Source: Streptomyces tauricus
Lineage (GTDB): Bacteria; Actinomycetota; Actinomycetes; Streptomycetales; Streptomycetaceae
Reading direction: 5' to 3'
Length of the DNA: 64,000 nucleotides
NCBI RefSeq assembly: GCF_014650955.1
Contig: NZ_BMVY01000020.1
Span: forward strand, 1 to 64,000
Shown: positions 50,355 through 58,919 of the stretch, piece after piece
Numbering within the stretch: position 1 is the first letter of the stretch
Layout: each line of letters begins with the position of its first letter
The notes under the pieces: generated by a model
What the model was told of the DNA's origin: nothing
Database searches by the model: none
The model's input: only the letters and a program-made list of their open reading frames with translations
Made by a program: the position numbers and the translations under genes

Positions 50355-50738
50355 TTACTTGAGATTTTTTTGAGCTCTTTTCGAGGCCTCCCTCGCGGGC
50401 AGGCCGGACGAGCCGCCGTCCGGATCTGGGTCCCGAGCCGGGTCCGTCCGTGCGAGGCGCGCTCCCCTGCTCTCCGCGACCCGTTTGACGTCCGTCAGGG
50501 ACTCGGTGAGCCTGTTCGCCAGGTAGCGCAGCTCACCCGCGCTCGCGCCTCTCTCCTCAAGAAGTGCGGCGGCGTGTTCGAGCAGATCGCCCGCCATCCC
50601 CAACTGGATGCTCTCGACGCCGTCGGCCAGCCGCGAGACACGGCCCGTCCCCTCACCCACCACATAACAGGGCTTGCCCTCGTCACCCACCCAGGGCAGC
50701 AGACGAGCGGACGGCGGCCCGTGTCCCCCGCCGCTCAC
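50355..50738 (-). CDS. Uncharacterised protein beside XRE/DUF397 pair
   Basis: This 127-residue protein starts from GTG (VSGGGHGPPSARLLPW); the middle is helical (LADGVESIQLGMAGDLLEHAAALLEERG, LRYLANRLTESLTDVKRVAESRG), probably a short coiled coil, and the C-terminus is charged. No known domain is recognised. Its start overlaps the stop of the small gene upstream (GTGA), so the two are coupled. Genes of this kind occur next to XRE/DUF397 pairs in streptomycetes. Confidence 0.65.
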   Translation of the reverse strand: MSGGGHGPPSARLLPWVGDEGKPCYVVGEGTGRVSRLADGVESIQLGMAGDLLEHAAALLEERGASAGELRYLANRLTESLTDVKRVAESRGARLARTDPARDPDPDGGSSGLPAREASKRAQKNLK

Positions 50739-50986
50739 GCGACCGCCCCCACGTGCGAAGCCGGTGCCGGTGCCGGCACCAGTAGGTAAGGGCGTACCAG
50801 CGGGCTGTCCTCGCCCCGCAGCGGCGGCTCCCCCGTCCGGTAGGCGGTCGGGCCGCCGACGTACTGGCACGAGTACTGGCACACGCTCTGATACGTGTAC
50901 GAAGTCGGCGTGCGCCGCCGCCGTCTGCCGGTCGGGAAGAAGAATCGCAGGAACGGCGAGATGAGCCGGGCGATGAGGTCGGACAC
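50735..50986 (-). CDS. Small basic protein, possibly membrane-associated
   Basis: This 83-residue protein has an amphipathic/hydrophobic start (VSDLIARLISPFLRFFF), an Arg run (GRRRRR), and a Tyr/Cys segment (TYQSVCQYSCQYVGG). GTG start at 50986, divergent from the XRE gene. Codon use is normal. No function known; coupling to the downstream gene supports that it is real. Confidence 0.55.
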   Translation of the reverse strand: MSDLIARLISPFLRFFFPTGRRRRRTPTSYTYQSVCQYSCQYVGGPTAYRTGEPPLRGEDSPLVRPYLLVPAPAPASHVGAVA

Positions 50987-51136
50987 GTCAGTCTGCTTTC
51001 GTTCTACGGAGGACTCCGCCGCGACCTGCGGCGACTACTTTCTGTGGCGAATCGCTTACAGAGTGACGTCACTCGCGGCTACGCTTCCAGTACCTGAAGG
51101 TTGACAACACGCACGTCAAGCTGGGGAGTTGCCCGC

Positions 51137-51961
51137 ATGATCGAACGCCGTAAGCCCCGGACACAGCGGGAGAAGTACGGGGAGGAACTGAGGCTGCGGC
51201 GGACATCCGCCGAACTCACCCAGGAGGAACTGGGCAATCAGGTCGTCTGCTCGCCCACCCTGATCAGCCACTTCGAGGCGGGCAGACGGCTTCCCAGACC
51301 CGATGACGCGCAGCGGATCGACCAGGCGTTGGGTACGGGTGGCTTCTTCTCCCGCTGGCTGGACGACCTGGAGTCGACGTACAACGACTACTTCGCCGCC
51401 GTGGCTGAGCTGGAGCAACAGGCCACGTTGATCCAGCAGTTCGCGCTGTCGTTGGTGCCCGGCGTGCTGCAGACCGACGACTACGCGCGCGCCCTGTTCC
51501 GTGCGTACCGGCCGAACCACACCGCCGAGGAACTTGACGAGGCTGTTGTCATCCGAACACGGCGTTCCCGAATTCTGGACGGGCCGCTGAAGCCGGTCGT
51601 CTGGACCCTGCTCGACGAGGCCGTGCTGCGGCGTCGAGTCGGAGGCCCGCTGGTCATGGCCGAACAGCTGCGCAAGATCGCGGACTTGGCCGAGGCGGGG
51701 CGACTGCGGCTGCACGTTCTGCCGTACGGCGTCGGGGCGCATCCGCTTCTGGAGAGCCTGCTCACGCTCATGGGCTTCGAGGACTCGCCCCCGGTGGCCT
51801 ACGTCGAGGGCTTCCTCAGCGGCAATCTGATGGATGATCCTGCGCTGGTGGTCGCCAGCCAGACGGCTTACGCTCTTGCGCTGAGCGACGCGTTGTCGCA
51901 CCAGGAGTCACTGGCCCTTGTCAGAGCGGCAGCGGAGGAGCACGTACATGGCCAACAGTGA
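51137..51961 (+). CDS. XRE-family regulator with DUF5753 domain
   Basis: This 274-residue protein has a helix-turn-helix at about residues 14-70 (LRLRRTSAELTQEELGNQVVCSPTLISHFEAGRR) and the actinobacterial DUF5753 domain with LVPGVLQTDDYAR, RTRRSRIL and LHVLPYGVGAHPLLE. Proteins of this WhiJ-like class control development or antibiotic genes together with a small DUF397 partner, encoded next. ATG at 51137 follows GGGGAG. Confidence 0.92.
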   Translation: MIERRKPRTQREKYGEELRLRRTSAELTQEELGNQVVCSPTLISHFEAGRRLPRPDDAQRIDQALGTGGFFSRWLDDLESTYNDYFAAVAELEQQATLIQQFALSLVPGVLQTDDYARALFRAYRPNHTAEELDEAVVIRTRRSRILDGPLKPVVWTLLDEAVLRRRVGGPLVMAEQLRKIADLAEAGRLRLHVLPYGVGAHPLLESLLTLMGFEDSPPVAYVEGFLSGNLMDDPALVVASQTAYALALSDALSHQESLALVRAAAEEHVHGQQ

Positions 51962-52172
51962 GCACACCGTCCCCGACTCGTCCGCCTTCACCGGATGGTT
52001 CAAGTCCAGTTACAGCGGCGGCAGTCAGGGCGAATGCCTTGAGGTCGCCCAGGGACACGTCGGCGTGCCCGTCCGTGACAGCAAGGCCGTGTCCGGGCCC
52101 GCGCTCGTGTTCTCGGCGGGTGGCTGGTCGGCCTTCGTCGACGCCGTCAAGACGGGGCAACTCGACGGCTGA
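51948..52172 (+). CDS. DUF397 protein
   Basis: This 74-residue DUF397 protein reads WFKSSYSGGSQGECLEVA, then VPVRDSK and LVFSAGGWSAFVDAVKTGQ. It overlaps the XRE gene by 14 bases, behind GCGGAGGAG. Such small proteins are the partners of XRE-DUF5753 regulators (WhiJ / DUF397 modules) and may oppose or modify them. Confidence 0.93.
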   Translation: MANSEHTVPDSSAFTGWFKSSYSGGSQGECLEVAQGHVGVPVRDSKAVSGPALVFSAGGWSAFVDAVKTGQLDG

Positions 52173-52180
52173 GGCGTCGG

Positions 52181-52215
52181 CGGCCTGCTCGGCCGTGTTC
52201 GGTGCGAGCAGGCCG
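52181..52215. terminator. Bidirectional hairpin
   Basis: An 11-bp stem (GGCCTGCTCG at 52182-52191 with CGAGCAGGCC at 52205-52214, plus one closing pair) lies between the convergent DUF397 and isomerase genes. Confidence 0.75.
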
Positions 52216-52226
52216 TCGACCCCTTG

Positions 52227-53075
52227 TCAGGGGCGCGTCGCCGTGTGTTCCACGAACCGCGTCGCCGTTTCCGTCAGGACCTCTCGGCCGTCGCGGGCCC
52301 ACAGGGCGTCGTTGAAGAGTTCGACCTCGATGGGGCCCGTGTAGCCCGCCGCCTCGACGTACGCCTTCCACTCGCGCATGTCGATCGCGCCGTCGCCGAT
52401 CTGGCCGCGGCCGTTGAGGACGCCCTCGGGCAGCGGGGTCGTCCAGTCGGCGAGCTGGAAGGTGTGGATACGGCCCTGCGCCCCCGCCCGGGCGATCTGC
52501 GCGGGGGCCTGGTCGTCCCACCAGATGTGGTACGTGTCGACCGTCACGCCGACCTGGTTCGCTGGGAAGCGTTCCGCCAGGTCCAGGGCCTGGGTGAGCG
52601 TGGAGACCACGCAGCGGTCGGCGGCGTACATCGGGTGGAGCGGCTCGATGGCCAGGCGCACCCCTCGCTCCTCGGCGTACGGGCCCAGTTCGCCCAGTGC
52701 GTCGGCGATCCGTTCGCGGGCGCCGTGGAGGTCCTTGGAGCCCGCCGGGAGGCCGCCCGAGACCAGGACGAGCGTGTCCGTGCCCAGGGTGGCCGCCTCG
52801 TCGATCGCCAGGCGGTTGTCGTCGAGCGCCGTCGCGCGCTCGGCCGGGTCGATCGCCGTGAAAAAGCCGCCCCGGCAGAGGGTGGTGACGGTCAGGCCCG
52901 CGTCGCGGAGCAGTTTGGCCGTCTGGTCGAGGCCGTACGACTGGACGGGGGCCCGCCACAGGCCGACCCCCGGGATGCCCAACTCCACGCAGGCGTCGAC
53001 CAGTTCCGGGATCGACAGCTGCTTGACCGTCATCTGGTTGATGCTGAAGCGGGAGAGGGCGTCGACTGCGGTCAC
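52227..53075 (-). CDS. Sugar phosphate isomerase/epimerase (AP-endonuclease-2 family)
   Basis: This 282-residue TIM barrel has metal ligands in AIEPLHPMY, VTVDTYHIWW, HTFQLADW and IEVELFNDALW. It should isomerise, epimerise or dehydrate a sugar or keto-sugar. GTG start at 53075 overlaps the stop of the DUF993 gene (GTGA). It is last of a three-gene operon with a Gfo/Idh/MocA dehydrogenase and a DUF993 protein, divergent from a LacI regulator. Confidence 0.88.
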   Translation of the reverse strand: MTAVDALSRFSINQMTVKQLSIPELVDACVELGIPGVGLWRAPVQSYGLDQTAKLLRDAGLTVTTLCRGGFFTAIDPAERATALDDNRLAIDEAATLGTDTLVLVSGGLPAGSKDLHGARERIADALGELGPYAEERGVRLAIEPLHPMYAADRCVVSTLTQALDLAERFPANQVGVTVDTYHIWWDDQAPAQIARAGAQGRIHTFQLADWTTPLPEGVLNGRGQIGDGAIDMREWKAYVEAAGYTGPIEVELFNDALWARDGREVLTETATRFVEHTATRP

Positions 53076-54250
53076 TGGTTCACTCCGTACAGGGAGAGCA
53101 GGTTCTTCATACGGGTCTCGGCCAGCGCCGGGTCGGGGAACAGGCCCAGGCCGTCGGCGAGTTCGTACGCGCGGGACAGGTGCGGCAGGGAGCGGGCCGA
53201 CTGGAGGCCGCCGACCATCGTGAAGTGGGACTGGTGGCCCGCGAGCCACGCCAGGAAGACCACGCCCGTCTTGTAGAAGCGCGTGGGGGCCTGGAAGAGG
53301 TGGCGGGAGAGGTCGACCGTGGGGTCGAGGAGGGAGCGGAAGCCTGCCTTGTCGCCCGTGTCCAGGACCCGGACCGCCTCCGCGGCCAAGGGGCCCAGCG
53401 GGTCGAAGATGCCGAGCAGGGCGTGACTGAAGCCCTGGTCGTCGCCCGCGATCAGCTCGGGGTAGTTGAAGTCGTCGCCGGTGTAGCAGCGCACGCCGTT
53501 CGGGAGCTTGCGGCGCAGGTCGATCTCGCGCTGGGCGTCCAGGAGCGAGACCTTGATGCCGTCGACCTTGTCGGGGTGCGCGGCGATGACCTGGAGGAAG
53601 GTGTGGGTGGCGGCGTCCAGGTCGGTGCTGCCCCAGTAACCCTCCAGGGCCGGGTCGAACATCGGGCCCAGCCAGTGCAGGATCACCGGCTCGGCGGCCT
53701 GGCGCAGCAGGTGGCCGTAGACCTCCAGGTAGTCCTCGGGGCCCTTGGCGACGGCGGCGAGGGCGCGCGAGGCCATCAGGATCGCCTGCGAGCCGGACTC
53801 CTCCACGAGGGCCAGCTGCTCCTCGTACGCCGCCCGCACCTCGTCCAGGGTGTACGGGTAACCGGCCTCGGTGGCCGCCAGCTGGTCGGTGCCCACGCCG
53901 CAGGCGATCAGGCCGCCGACCGACTTGGCCTCCGCCGACGAACGGCGGATCAGCTCGGCCGCGCCCGCCCAGTCGAGGCCCATCCCCCGCTGGGCGGTGT
54001 CCATCGCCTCGGCGACGCCCAGGCCGTGGGACCACAGGTGGCGGCGGAAGGCGAGGGTGGCGTCCCAGTCGACGGCCGCGGGTGAGTCGGGGGTCGTGTC
54101 GGCGTACGGGTCGGCGACGACGTGCGCCGCCGAGAAGACCGTACGGGCCGCGAAGGGGGCGCCGGTGGTGACCGGGAGGGGGTCGGGGCGGGGGGTGTAG
54201 GCGTGCAACCTGCCGTCCGCGCCCGGGAGTTGGATCCTTCCGTCCGTCAC
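53072..54250 (-). CDS. DUF993 protein (aldolase/DHDPS-like barrel)
   Basis: This 392-residue protein of the DUF993 family is a TIM barrel related to dihydrodipicolinate synthase-like aldolases, as suggested by ILHWLGPMFDP, DGIKVSLLD (candidate Schiff-base Lys) and RCYTGDDFNYPELIAGD. No reaction is proven for the family. GTG at 54250 overlaps the stop of the Gfo/Idh gene; its own stop overlaps the isomerase start. Such tight coupling points to three successive steps on one sugar. Confidence 0.82.
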   Translation of the reverse strand: MTDGRIQLPGADGRLHAYTPRPDPLPVTTGAPFAARTVFSAAHVVADPYADTTPDSPAAVDWDATLAFRRHLWSHGLGVAEAMDTAQRGMGLDWAGAAELIRRSSAEAKSVGGLIACGVGTDQLAATEAGYPYTLDEVRAAYEEQLALVEESGSQAILMASRALAAVAKGPEDYLEVYGHLLRQAAEPVILHWLGPMFDPALEGYWGSTDLDAATHTFLQVIAAHPDKVDGIKVSLLDAQREIDLRRKLPNGVRCYTGDDFNYPELIAGDDQGFSHALLGIFDPLGPLAAEAVRVLDTGDKAGFRSLLDPTVDLSRHLFQAPTRFYKTGVVFLAWLAGHQSHFTMVGGLQSARSLPHLSRAYELADGLGLFPDPALAETRMKNLLSLYGVNQ

Positions 54251-55398
54251 AGGGAGACCTCCGGGACGTCGAAGCGGCGGCCCTCGGCCGAGGACTTCAG
54301 GCCCAGTTCGGCGAGCTGGACGCCGCGGGCGCCGGCCAGGAGGTCCCAGTGGTAGGGGGCGTCGGCGTAGACGTGCCGCAGGAACAGCTCCCACTGGGCC
54401 TTGAAGCCGTTGTCGAACTCGGTGTTGTCGGGCACCTCCTGCCACTGGTCGCGGAAGACCTCGGTGGCGGGGATGTCAGGGTTCCAGACCGGCTTGGGGG
54501 TCGCGGAACGGTGCTGGACACGGCAGTCGCGCAGCCCGGCGACGGCTGAGCCCTCGGTGCCGTCGACCTGGAACTCGACGAGTTCGTCGCGGTTGACGCG
54601 GACCGCCCAGGAGGAGTTGATCTGGGCGATGGCGCCGCCTTCGAGTTCGAAGATGCCGTACGCGGCGTCGTCGGCGGTCGCGTCGTAGGGCTTGTTCTGC
54701 TCGTCCCAGCGCTGCGGGATGTGCGTGGCGGTGAGCGCCTGGACCGACTTCACCCGGCCGAACAGCTCGTGCAGCACGTACTCCCAGTGCGGGAACATGT
54801 CGACGACGATGCCGCCGCCGTCCTCGCTCCGGTAGTTCCACGAGGGGCGCTGGGCGGACTGCCAGTCGCCCTCGAAGACCCAGTAGCCGAACTCGCCGCG
54901 GACGGAGAGGATCCGGCCGAAGAAGCCGCCGTCGATGAGCCGCTTCAGCTTGAGCAGTCCGGGGAGGAAGAGCTTGTCCTGGACGACGCCGTGCTTGATA
55001 CCGGCCTCGTTCGCCAGGCGGGCGAGCCCGAGGGCTCCGTCGAGGCCGGTCGCGGTCGGCTTCTCCGTGTAGATGTGCTTGCCGGCCGCGATCGCCTTCT
55101 TCAGCGCCTCCTCGCGGGCCGAGGTGACCTGCGCGTCGAAGTAGATGTCGATGGTCGGATCGGCGAGGACGGCGTCCAGGTCGGTGGACCAGTGCTCGAT
55201 GCCGTGCTGGTCGGCGAGCGCCTTCAGGGCGTGCTCGCGGCGGCCGACGAGGACCGGTTCGGGCCACAGCACGTCACCGTCGCCGAGGTCGAGACCGCCC
55301 TGCTCGCGCAGGGCGAGGATCGAGCGGACGAGGTGCTGGCGGTAGCCCATGCGTCCCGTCACGCCGTTCATGGCGATGCGCACCGTCTTGCGTGTCAC
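54247..55398 (-). CDS. Gfo/Idh/MocA-family dehydrogenase
   Basis: This 383-residue NAD(P)-dependent enzyme has the N-terminal Rossmann domain opening RIAMNGVTGRMG and the family's EKP in KHIYTEKPTATG. The C-terminal domain (GGFFGRILSVRGEFGYWVF, DMFPHWEYVLHELFG) supplies the sugar site. It oxidises a hydroxyl of a sugar or cyclitol, probably the first step of this operon. GTG start at 55398 follows AAGGGAATGAC. A LacI-type operator lies about 55 bases upstream. Confidence 0.92.
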   Translation of the reverse strand: MTRKTVRIAMNGVTGRMGYRQHLVRSILALREQGGLDLGDGDVLWPEPVLVGRREHALKALADQHGIEHWSTDLDAVLADPTIDIYFDAQVTSAREEALKKAIAAGKHIYTEKPTATGLDGALGLARLANEAGIKHGVVQDKLFLPGLLKLKRLIDGGFFGRILSVRGEFGYWVFEGDWQSAQRPSWNYRSEDGGGIVVDMFPHWEYVLHELFGRVKSVQALTATHIPQRWDEQNKPYDATADDAAYGIFELEGGAIAQINSSWAVRVNRDELVEFQVDGTEGSAVAGLRDCRVQHRSATPKPVWNPDIPATEVFRDQWQEVPDNTEFDNGFKAQWELFLRHVYADAPYHWDLLAGARGVQLAELGLKSSAEGRRFDVPEVSL

Positions 55399-55449
55399 GT
55401 CATTCCCTTCGTACGCGTCCCGCGCCGCGTACGAACTGGCGAGCGTCGC

Positions 55450-55463
55450 AGCAAGCGCTTTCT
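55450..55463. promoter_or_regulatory. LacI-type operator
   Basis: AGCAAGCGCTTTCT holds the perfect core AAGCGCTT with the spacing of LacI-family sites. It lies 52 bases before the dehydrogenase start, in the 403-bp gap shared with the divergent LacI gene. That gap also has an 18-bp perfect tandem repeat (55583-55618) and no gene. Confidence 0.7.
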
Positions 55464-55801
55464 ATGTAAGAAGAAGCTAGCCTCTGTGCAGCGGATCGGA
55501 CAAGACCGCGGGGGTGGTGAGTTGTTCGAGGGGGCGAACGGGAGGGGTGTGCGGACGTAAGGTCTGCACCACCTGGCCGTACGGTTCGGCTGTGCGGCTC
55601 GGTTCGGCTGTGCGGCTCGGCTGTGCCACTTGGGTGGCGTGACTTTCGGCCCAGGGGGCGGGGGTCGTGCCGGACGGGGCGGCTGGTGCGGCGGGGACTG
55701 CTACCGCGATGGCTGGGGCTCTACGACGGCGACAGCGGGCCGGCACTGGAGTAGTACGGCTCTGAGGACGATGACGAGATGCGCGACCGGAGGACTTCGA
55801 G

Positions 55802-56860
55802 ATGACGGTGACCCTGGCGGACGTGGCGGCCCGCGCTCAGGTCTCGCCCGCGACGGTGTCGCGCGTGCTGAACGGGAACTACCCCGTGGCGGCCTCCACC
55901 CGTGAACGGGTGCTGCGGGCCGTGGACGAACTGGACTACGTACTGAACGGACCCGCCAGCGCGCTCGCGGCGGCCACCTCCGACCTGGTCGGGATCCTGG
56001 TCAACGACATCGCCGACCCGTTCTTCGGGATCATGGCGGGGGCGATCCAGTCCGAGATCGGGGGCCCTGGAGGCCGGGCGGGCGGGGAACGGCTCGCCGT
56101 CGTGTGCAACACCGGTGGCTCTCCGGAGCGCGAACTCACCTACCTCACGCTCCTTCAGCGGCAGCGCGCCGCGGCGGTGGTGCTGACCGGCGGGGCCGTG
56201 GAGAACACCGCGCACGCGACGGCCGTGGCGACGAAGCTGCGCAAGCTCGGGGAGGCGGGGACGCGGGTGGTGCTGTGCGGCCGGCCGCCCGCGCCGGCAC
56301 CCGCGGACGCCGACGCGGTGGCTCTCACCTTCGACAACCGGGGTGGTGGGCGGCAGCTCACCGAACATCTGATCGGGCTCGGGCACCGGCGTATGGGGTA
56401 CATCGCGGGGCCGGAGGAGCGTACGACTACGCGTCATCGGCTGGAGGGGCACCGCGACGCGCTCGCCGCGCACGGGATCGCGGACGATCCGGCGCGGACG
56501 GTGCACGGGCGGTACGACCGGCGGGCGGGGTACGAGGCGACGCTCGAACTCCTGCGGCGGGAAACGGACTTGACGGCTGTGGTCGCCGCCAACGACACGG
56601 TCGCGTTGGGGGCGTGCGCGGCTCTGCGCGACTCGGGTCTGCGCATTCCGGACGACGTGTCCGTCGTCGGCTTCGACGACCTGCCGTTCAGCATCGACGC
56701 GGTGCCCGCGCTGACGACGGTGCGGTTGCCGTTGGCTGACGCGGGGGCTCGGGCGGGGCGGATCGCCATGGGGCGGGAGGAGGTTCCGCCCGGAGGGATC
56801 GCGACGATTCGCGGGGAGTTGATGGTGCGGGGGTCTACGGGGGTGCCGAAGGGGGCTTGA
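55802..56860 (+). CDS. LacI-family regulator of the sugar operon
   Basis: This 352-residue repressor has its helix-turn-helix at residues 4-25 (TLADVAARAQVSPATVSRVLNG) and an effector domain (VGILVNDIADPFFGIM...), with the late VVGFDDLPFSIDAVPALTTVR conserved in the family. It is divergent from the Gfo/Idh operon with a LacI-type site between them, so it most likely represses that operon. A cluster of repeats begins 7 bases after its stop. Confidence 0.92.
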   Translation: MTVTLADVAARAQVSPATVSRVLNGNYPVAASTRERVLRAVDELDYVLNGPASALAAATSDLVGILVNDIADPFFGIMAGAIQSEIGGPGGRAGGERLAVVCNTGGSPERELTYLTLLQRQRAAAVVLTGGAVENTAHATAVATKLRKLGEAGTRVVLCGRPPAPAPADADAVALTFDNRGGGRQLTEHLIGLGHRRMGYIAGPEERTTTRHRLEGHRDALAAHGIADDPARTVHGRYDRRAGYEATLELLRRETDLTAVVAANDTVALGACAALRDSGLRIPDDVSVVGFDDLPFSIDAVPALTTVRLPLADAGARAGRIAMGREEVPPGGIATIRGELMVRGSTGVPKGA

Positions 56861-56866
56861 GGGGTT

Positions 56867-57186
56867 GCGCCGTTCCCCGCGCCCCTGGGGGCTGCGCCCC
56901 CAAAAAGATTGCGCCGTTCCCCGCGCCCCTGAGTGGGCGGGTGGTTCCGTTCAGCGCTACGGCTGCGGAGCCGCTGTGGTCGGGTGCGCCGTTCCCCGCG
57001 CCCCTGGCGGAGCGCGGGCTGCGGGTGGGGGGATCGTGTGGTCGGGCTCGTGCGACCCGCACGCGGGGGGCCGGCGCACACCTCACCCACCTCAGGGGCG
57101 CGGGGAACGGCGCGGCCGGCCACGTGCGACCCGCAGACGAAATCCCGGCGCGCGCCACCCACCCCCAGGGGCGCGGGGAACTGCGC
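56867..57186. repeat. Cluster of five GCGC(A/C)GTTCCCCGCGCCCC elements
   Basis: Forward copies at 56867, 56911 and 56986, inverted copies at 57094-57113 and 57167-57186. They fill the 358-bp gap between two convergent genes, forward ones on the left, inverted ones on the right, as if each side carried its own 3' elements. No gene seen. Confidence 0.88.
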
Positions 57187-57218
57187 GGTCGGGTACAGCG
57201 GGGGCGCCGGCCGGGGGG

Positions 57219-58721
57219 TCAGTTCTTGTTCAGGGAGCGGGTGATGCCCGCTACCACGGCGGTGGTCAGCAGCCAGCCCGCGGCGATCAGTGCGTAGGAG
57301 AGCCCCATGGCCCCGGGGTCCTTCCAGTGCCAGGCCCCCCGCTGGCCGAAGCCGCCGATCGGGATCAGCAGGTCCAGCGTGTAGGCGAGGGCGCTGAACG
57401 GCGGCCCCTCACCCTGCTTGTTGGCGGTCGGAGTGTGGGTCCTGAAGACCAGCGTCCCGATCAGCGACAGCAGGATCAGCCAGCCGCCCGCCCGCCAGGG
57501 CCGGTAGCCGTAGCCGACCGTGGCGTCGAAGACACGGCCCCAGATCCGGGCGACGGGGTGGAGGGTGCCGCGCCGGTGCCGCTGCTTCTCCAGCAGTACG
57601 AGGCGGGCGTCGTCGTCATGGCCGATGAGGCGGTACCAGCCGGCGAGTTGCTCGTACGGCTGCGGGCTGTAACCGGGTGAGCGGCGGATCCACGCGACCC
57701 TGCGGGCCGCCCCGACGCGCTCACCGAGGCCCGCGGGCGGCGCGTCGTCCGCGTGCAGGGAGGTGTAGGCGAGGCCCTCCAGCCGCAGACGTGCGGTCCG
57801 GCCGGTCTCGTTGTCGCGCAGGACCTCGACGCGTGCGCTGCGCAGGTCGATGCCGCCGGGCGGGGCGACCGCGGGCGTGAGTTCGAGTTCGGCGACCTGC
57901 AGCCGGGCGAGATCGAGGGCGGCGCCCGGTTCGCCGAGGGTGGCGCCCCGCAGCGACAGCCGGTTGGTGATGTGGGCGCCGCGCAGCCGTACGGCACCGG
58001 TGGCGCTGAACCCGTCGGTCAGCTCCAGCGTCGTGATCGTGGCGGAGTCGGCGATCAGCACCTCGCCGTCCGGGTTCTCCAGCCGCGCCCCGTCCAGGAA
58101 CAGGCCGCCGGACAGCTGGGCTCCCAGCAGCCGGAGCCCTCCCTTCGTGGTGAACCCCGTACGGCAGAAGACCGCGCCCTCCGCGACGAGCCCGCCGGCG
58201 AACAGGGCCCACTTGCCGTCGGCCTCCAGCGTCGCCCCGTTCAGGGACAGTTCCCCGGAGACATGGGCGTTGGTGAGTGCGAGCCGGCCGCCGCGCAGCG
58301 TCGTGCCGCGCAGGTCGAAGCGGCCCTCGATCCGGGCCATCTGCGCGTTGACGTCCCGCACGCGGCAGTACGTCATCCGGATCGTCCGGGTGGCGCTGCC
58401 GCGCAGGTTCACGGTCTCCTCCAGCCTGCACGACGCGAGGTGGACCGTGTGGGCGATATCGCCGCCCGCCAGGTCGAGGCGGCCGACGATCCGGGCGCCC
58501 GTGAGGTTCAGGGCGGCGACGGCTCCCGGCCGGGCGGAGTTCGCCCCCAGCAGCAGGGCGGCCAGTACCTCGGCCCTGACCGTGCGCTCCGGGCCCCACT
58601 GCGGCCCGCCGACGGCGTCGTCCTCCTCGGGAACGCCGCTGCTCAGGTCGACGACGCGGCCCTCGGGAAAGGCATCCCAGACGGCGCGTTCCGGAGGCGT
58701 CAGATCGTCGTACTGCAGCAC
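57219..58721 (-). CDS. Beta-helix-like protein with C-terminal membrane helices
   Basis: This 500-residue protein has a large N-terminal part (about 60-310) of roughly 20-residue repeats of the pattern LxGAxxxGxLxLxGA (for example LRLLGAQLSGGLFLDGARL), compatible with a solenoid or right-handed beta helix related to pentapeptide-repeat or bactofilin-like folds. Two to three helices near the end (GGWLILLSLIGTLVF, LIAAGWLLTTAVVAGI) put it in the membrane. Databases often call relatives membrane-associated oxidoreductase, but I see no cofactor motif, so I do not repeat that. GTG start at 58721; ribosome binding site weak. Confidence 0.72.
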   Translation of the reverse strand: MLQYDDLTPPERAVWDAFPEGRVVDLSSGVPEEDDAVGGPQWGPERTVRAEVLAALLLGANSARPGAVAALNLTGARIVGRLDLAGGDIAHTVHLASCRLEETVNLRGSATRTIRMTYCRVRDVNAQMARIEGRFDLRGTTLRGGRLALTNAHVSGELSLNGATLEADGKWALFAGGLVAEGAVFCRTGFTTKGGLRLLGAQLSGGLFLDGARLENPDGEVLIADSATITTLELTDGFSATGAVRLRGAHITNRLSLRGATLGEPGAALDLARLQVAELELTPAVAPPGGIDLRSARVEVLRDNETGRTARLRLEGLAYTSLHADDAPPAGLGERVGAARRVAWIRRSPGYSPQPYEQLAGWYRLIGHDDDARLVLLEKQRHRRGTLHPVARIWGRVFDATVGYGYRPWRAGGWLILLSLIGTLVFRTHTPTANKQGEGPPFSALAYTLDLLIPIGGFGQRGAWHWKDPGAMGLSYALIAAGWLLTTAVVAGITRSLNKN

Positions 58722-58798
58722 CTCGGAAGGCTATCCGGGCCGCCGTGCCCGAAACCGGCGGAAGCCGTGTCGAAAACCGTCCACGGCGGGCATAATCT

Positions 58799-58811
58799 CT
58801 GACTGAGTCAG
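58799..58811. promoter_or_regulatory. MarR-type operator candidate
   Basis: CTGACTGAGTCAG, 6-bp arms around one base, lies in the shared promoter region upstream of the MarR-GNAT gene. CCTCGCCCTCCGTCC-like tandem words follow. Confidence 0.45.
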
Positions 58812-58919
58812 CTATCTCTGGCTGGGTCGAGTCTGCTGTCTCCGTCCCTCGCCCTCCATCCATCGCCCTCCGTCCCTCGCCCTCCGTCCGACGTCGCCGC
58901 GAGACAGGTGCCAGATGTC

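Noticed and set aside
57219..58721. Oxidoreductase function for the repeat-rich membrane protein
   Set aside because: I see no nucleotide, heme or flavin motif; the common database name seems to be carried over without evidence.
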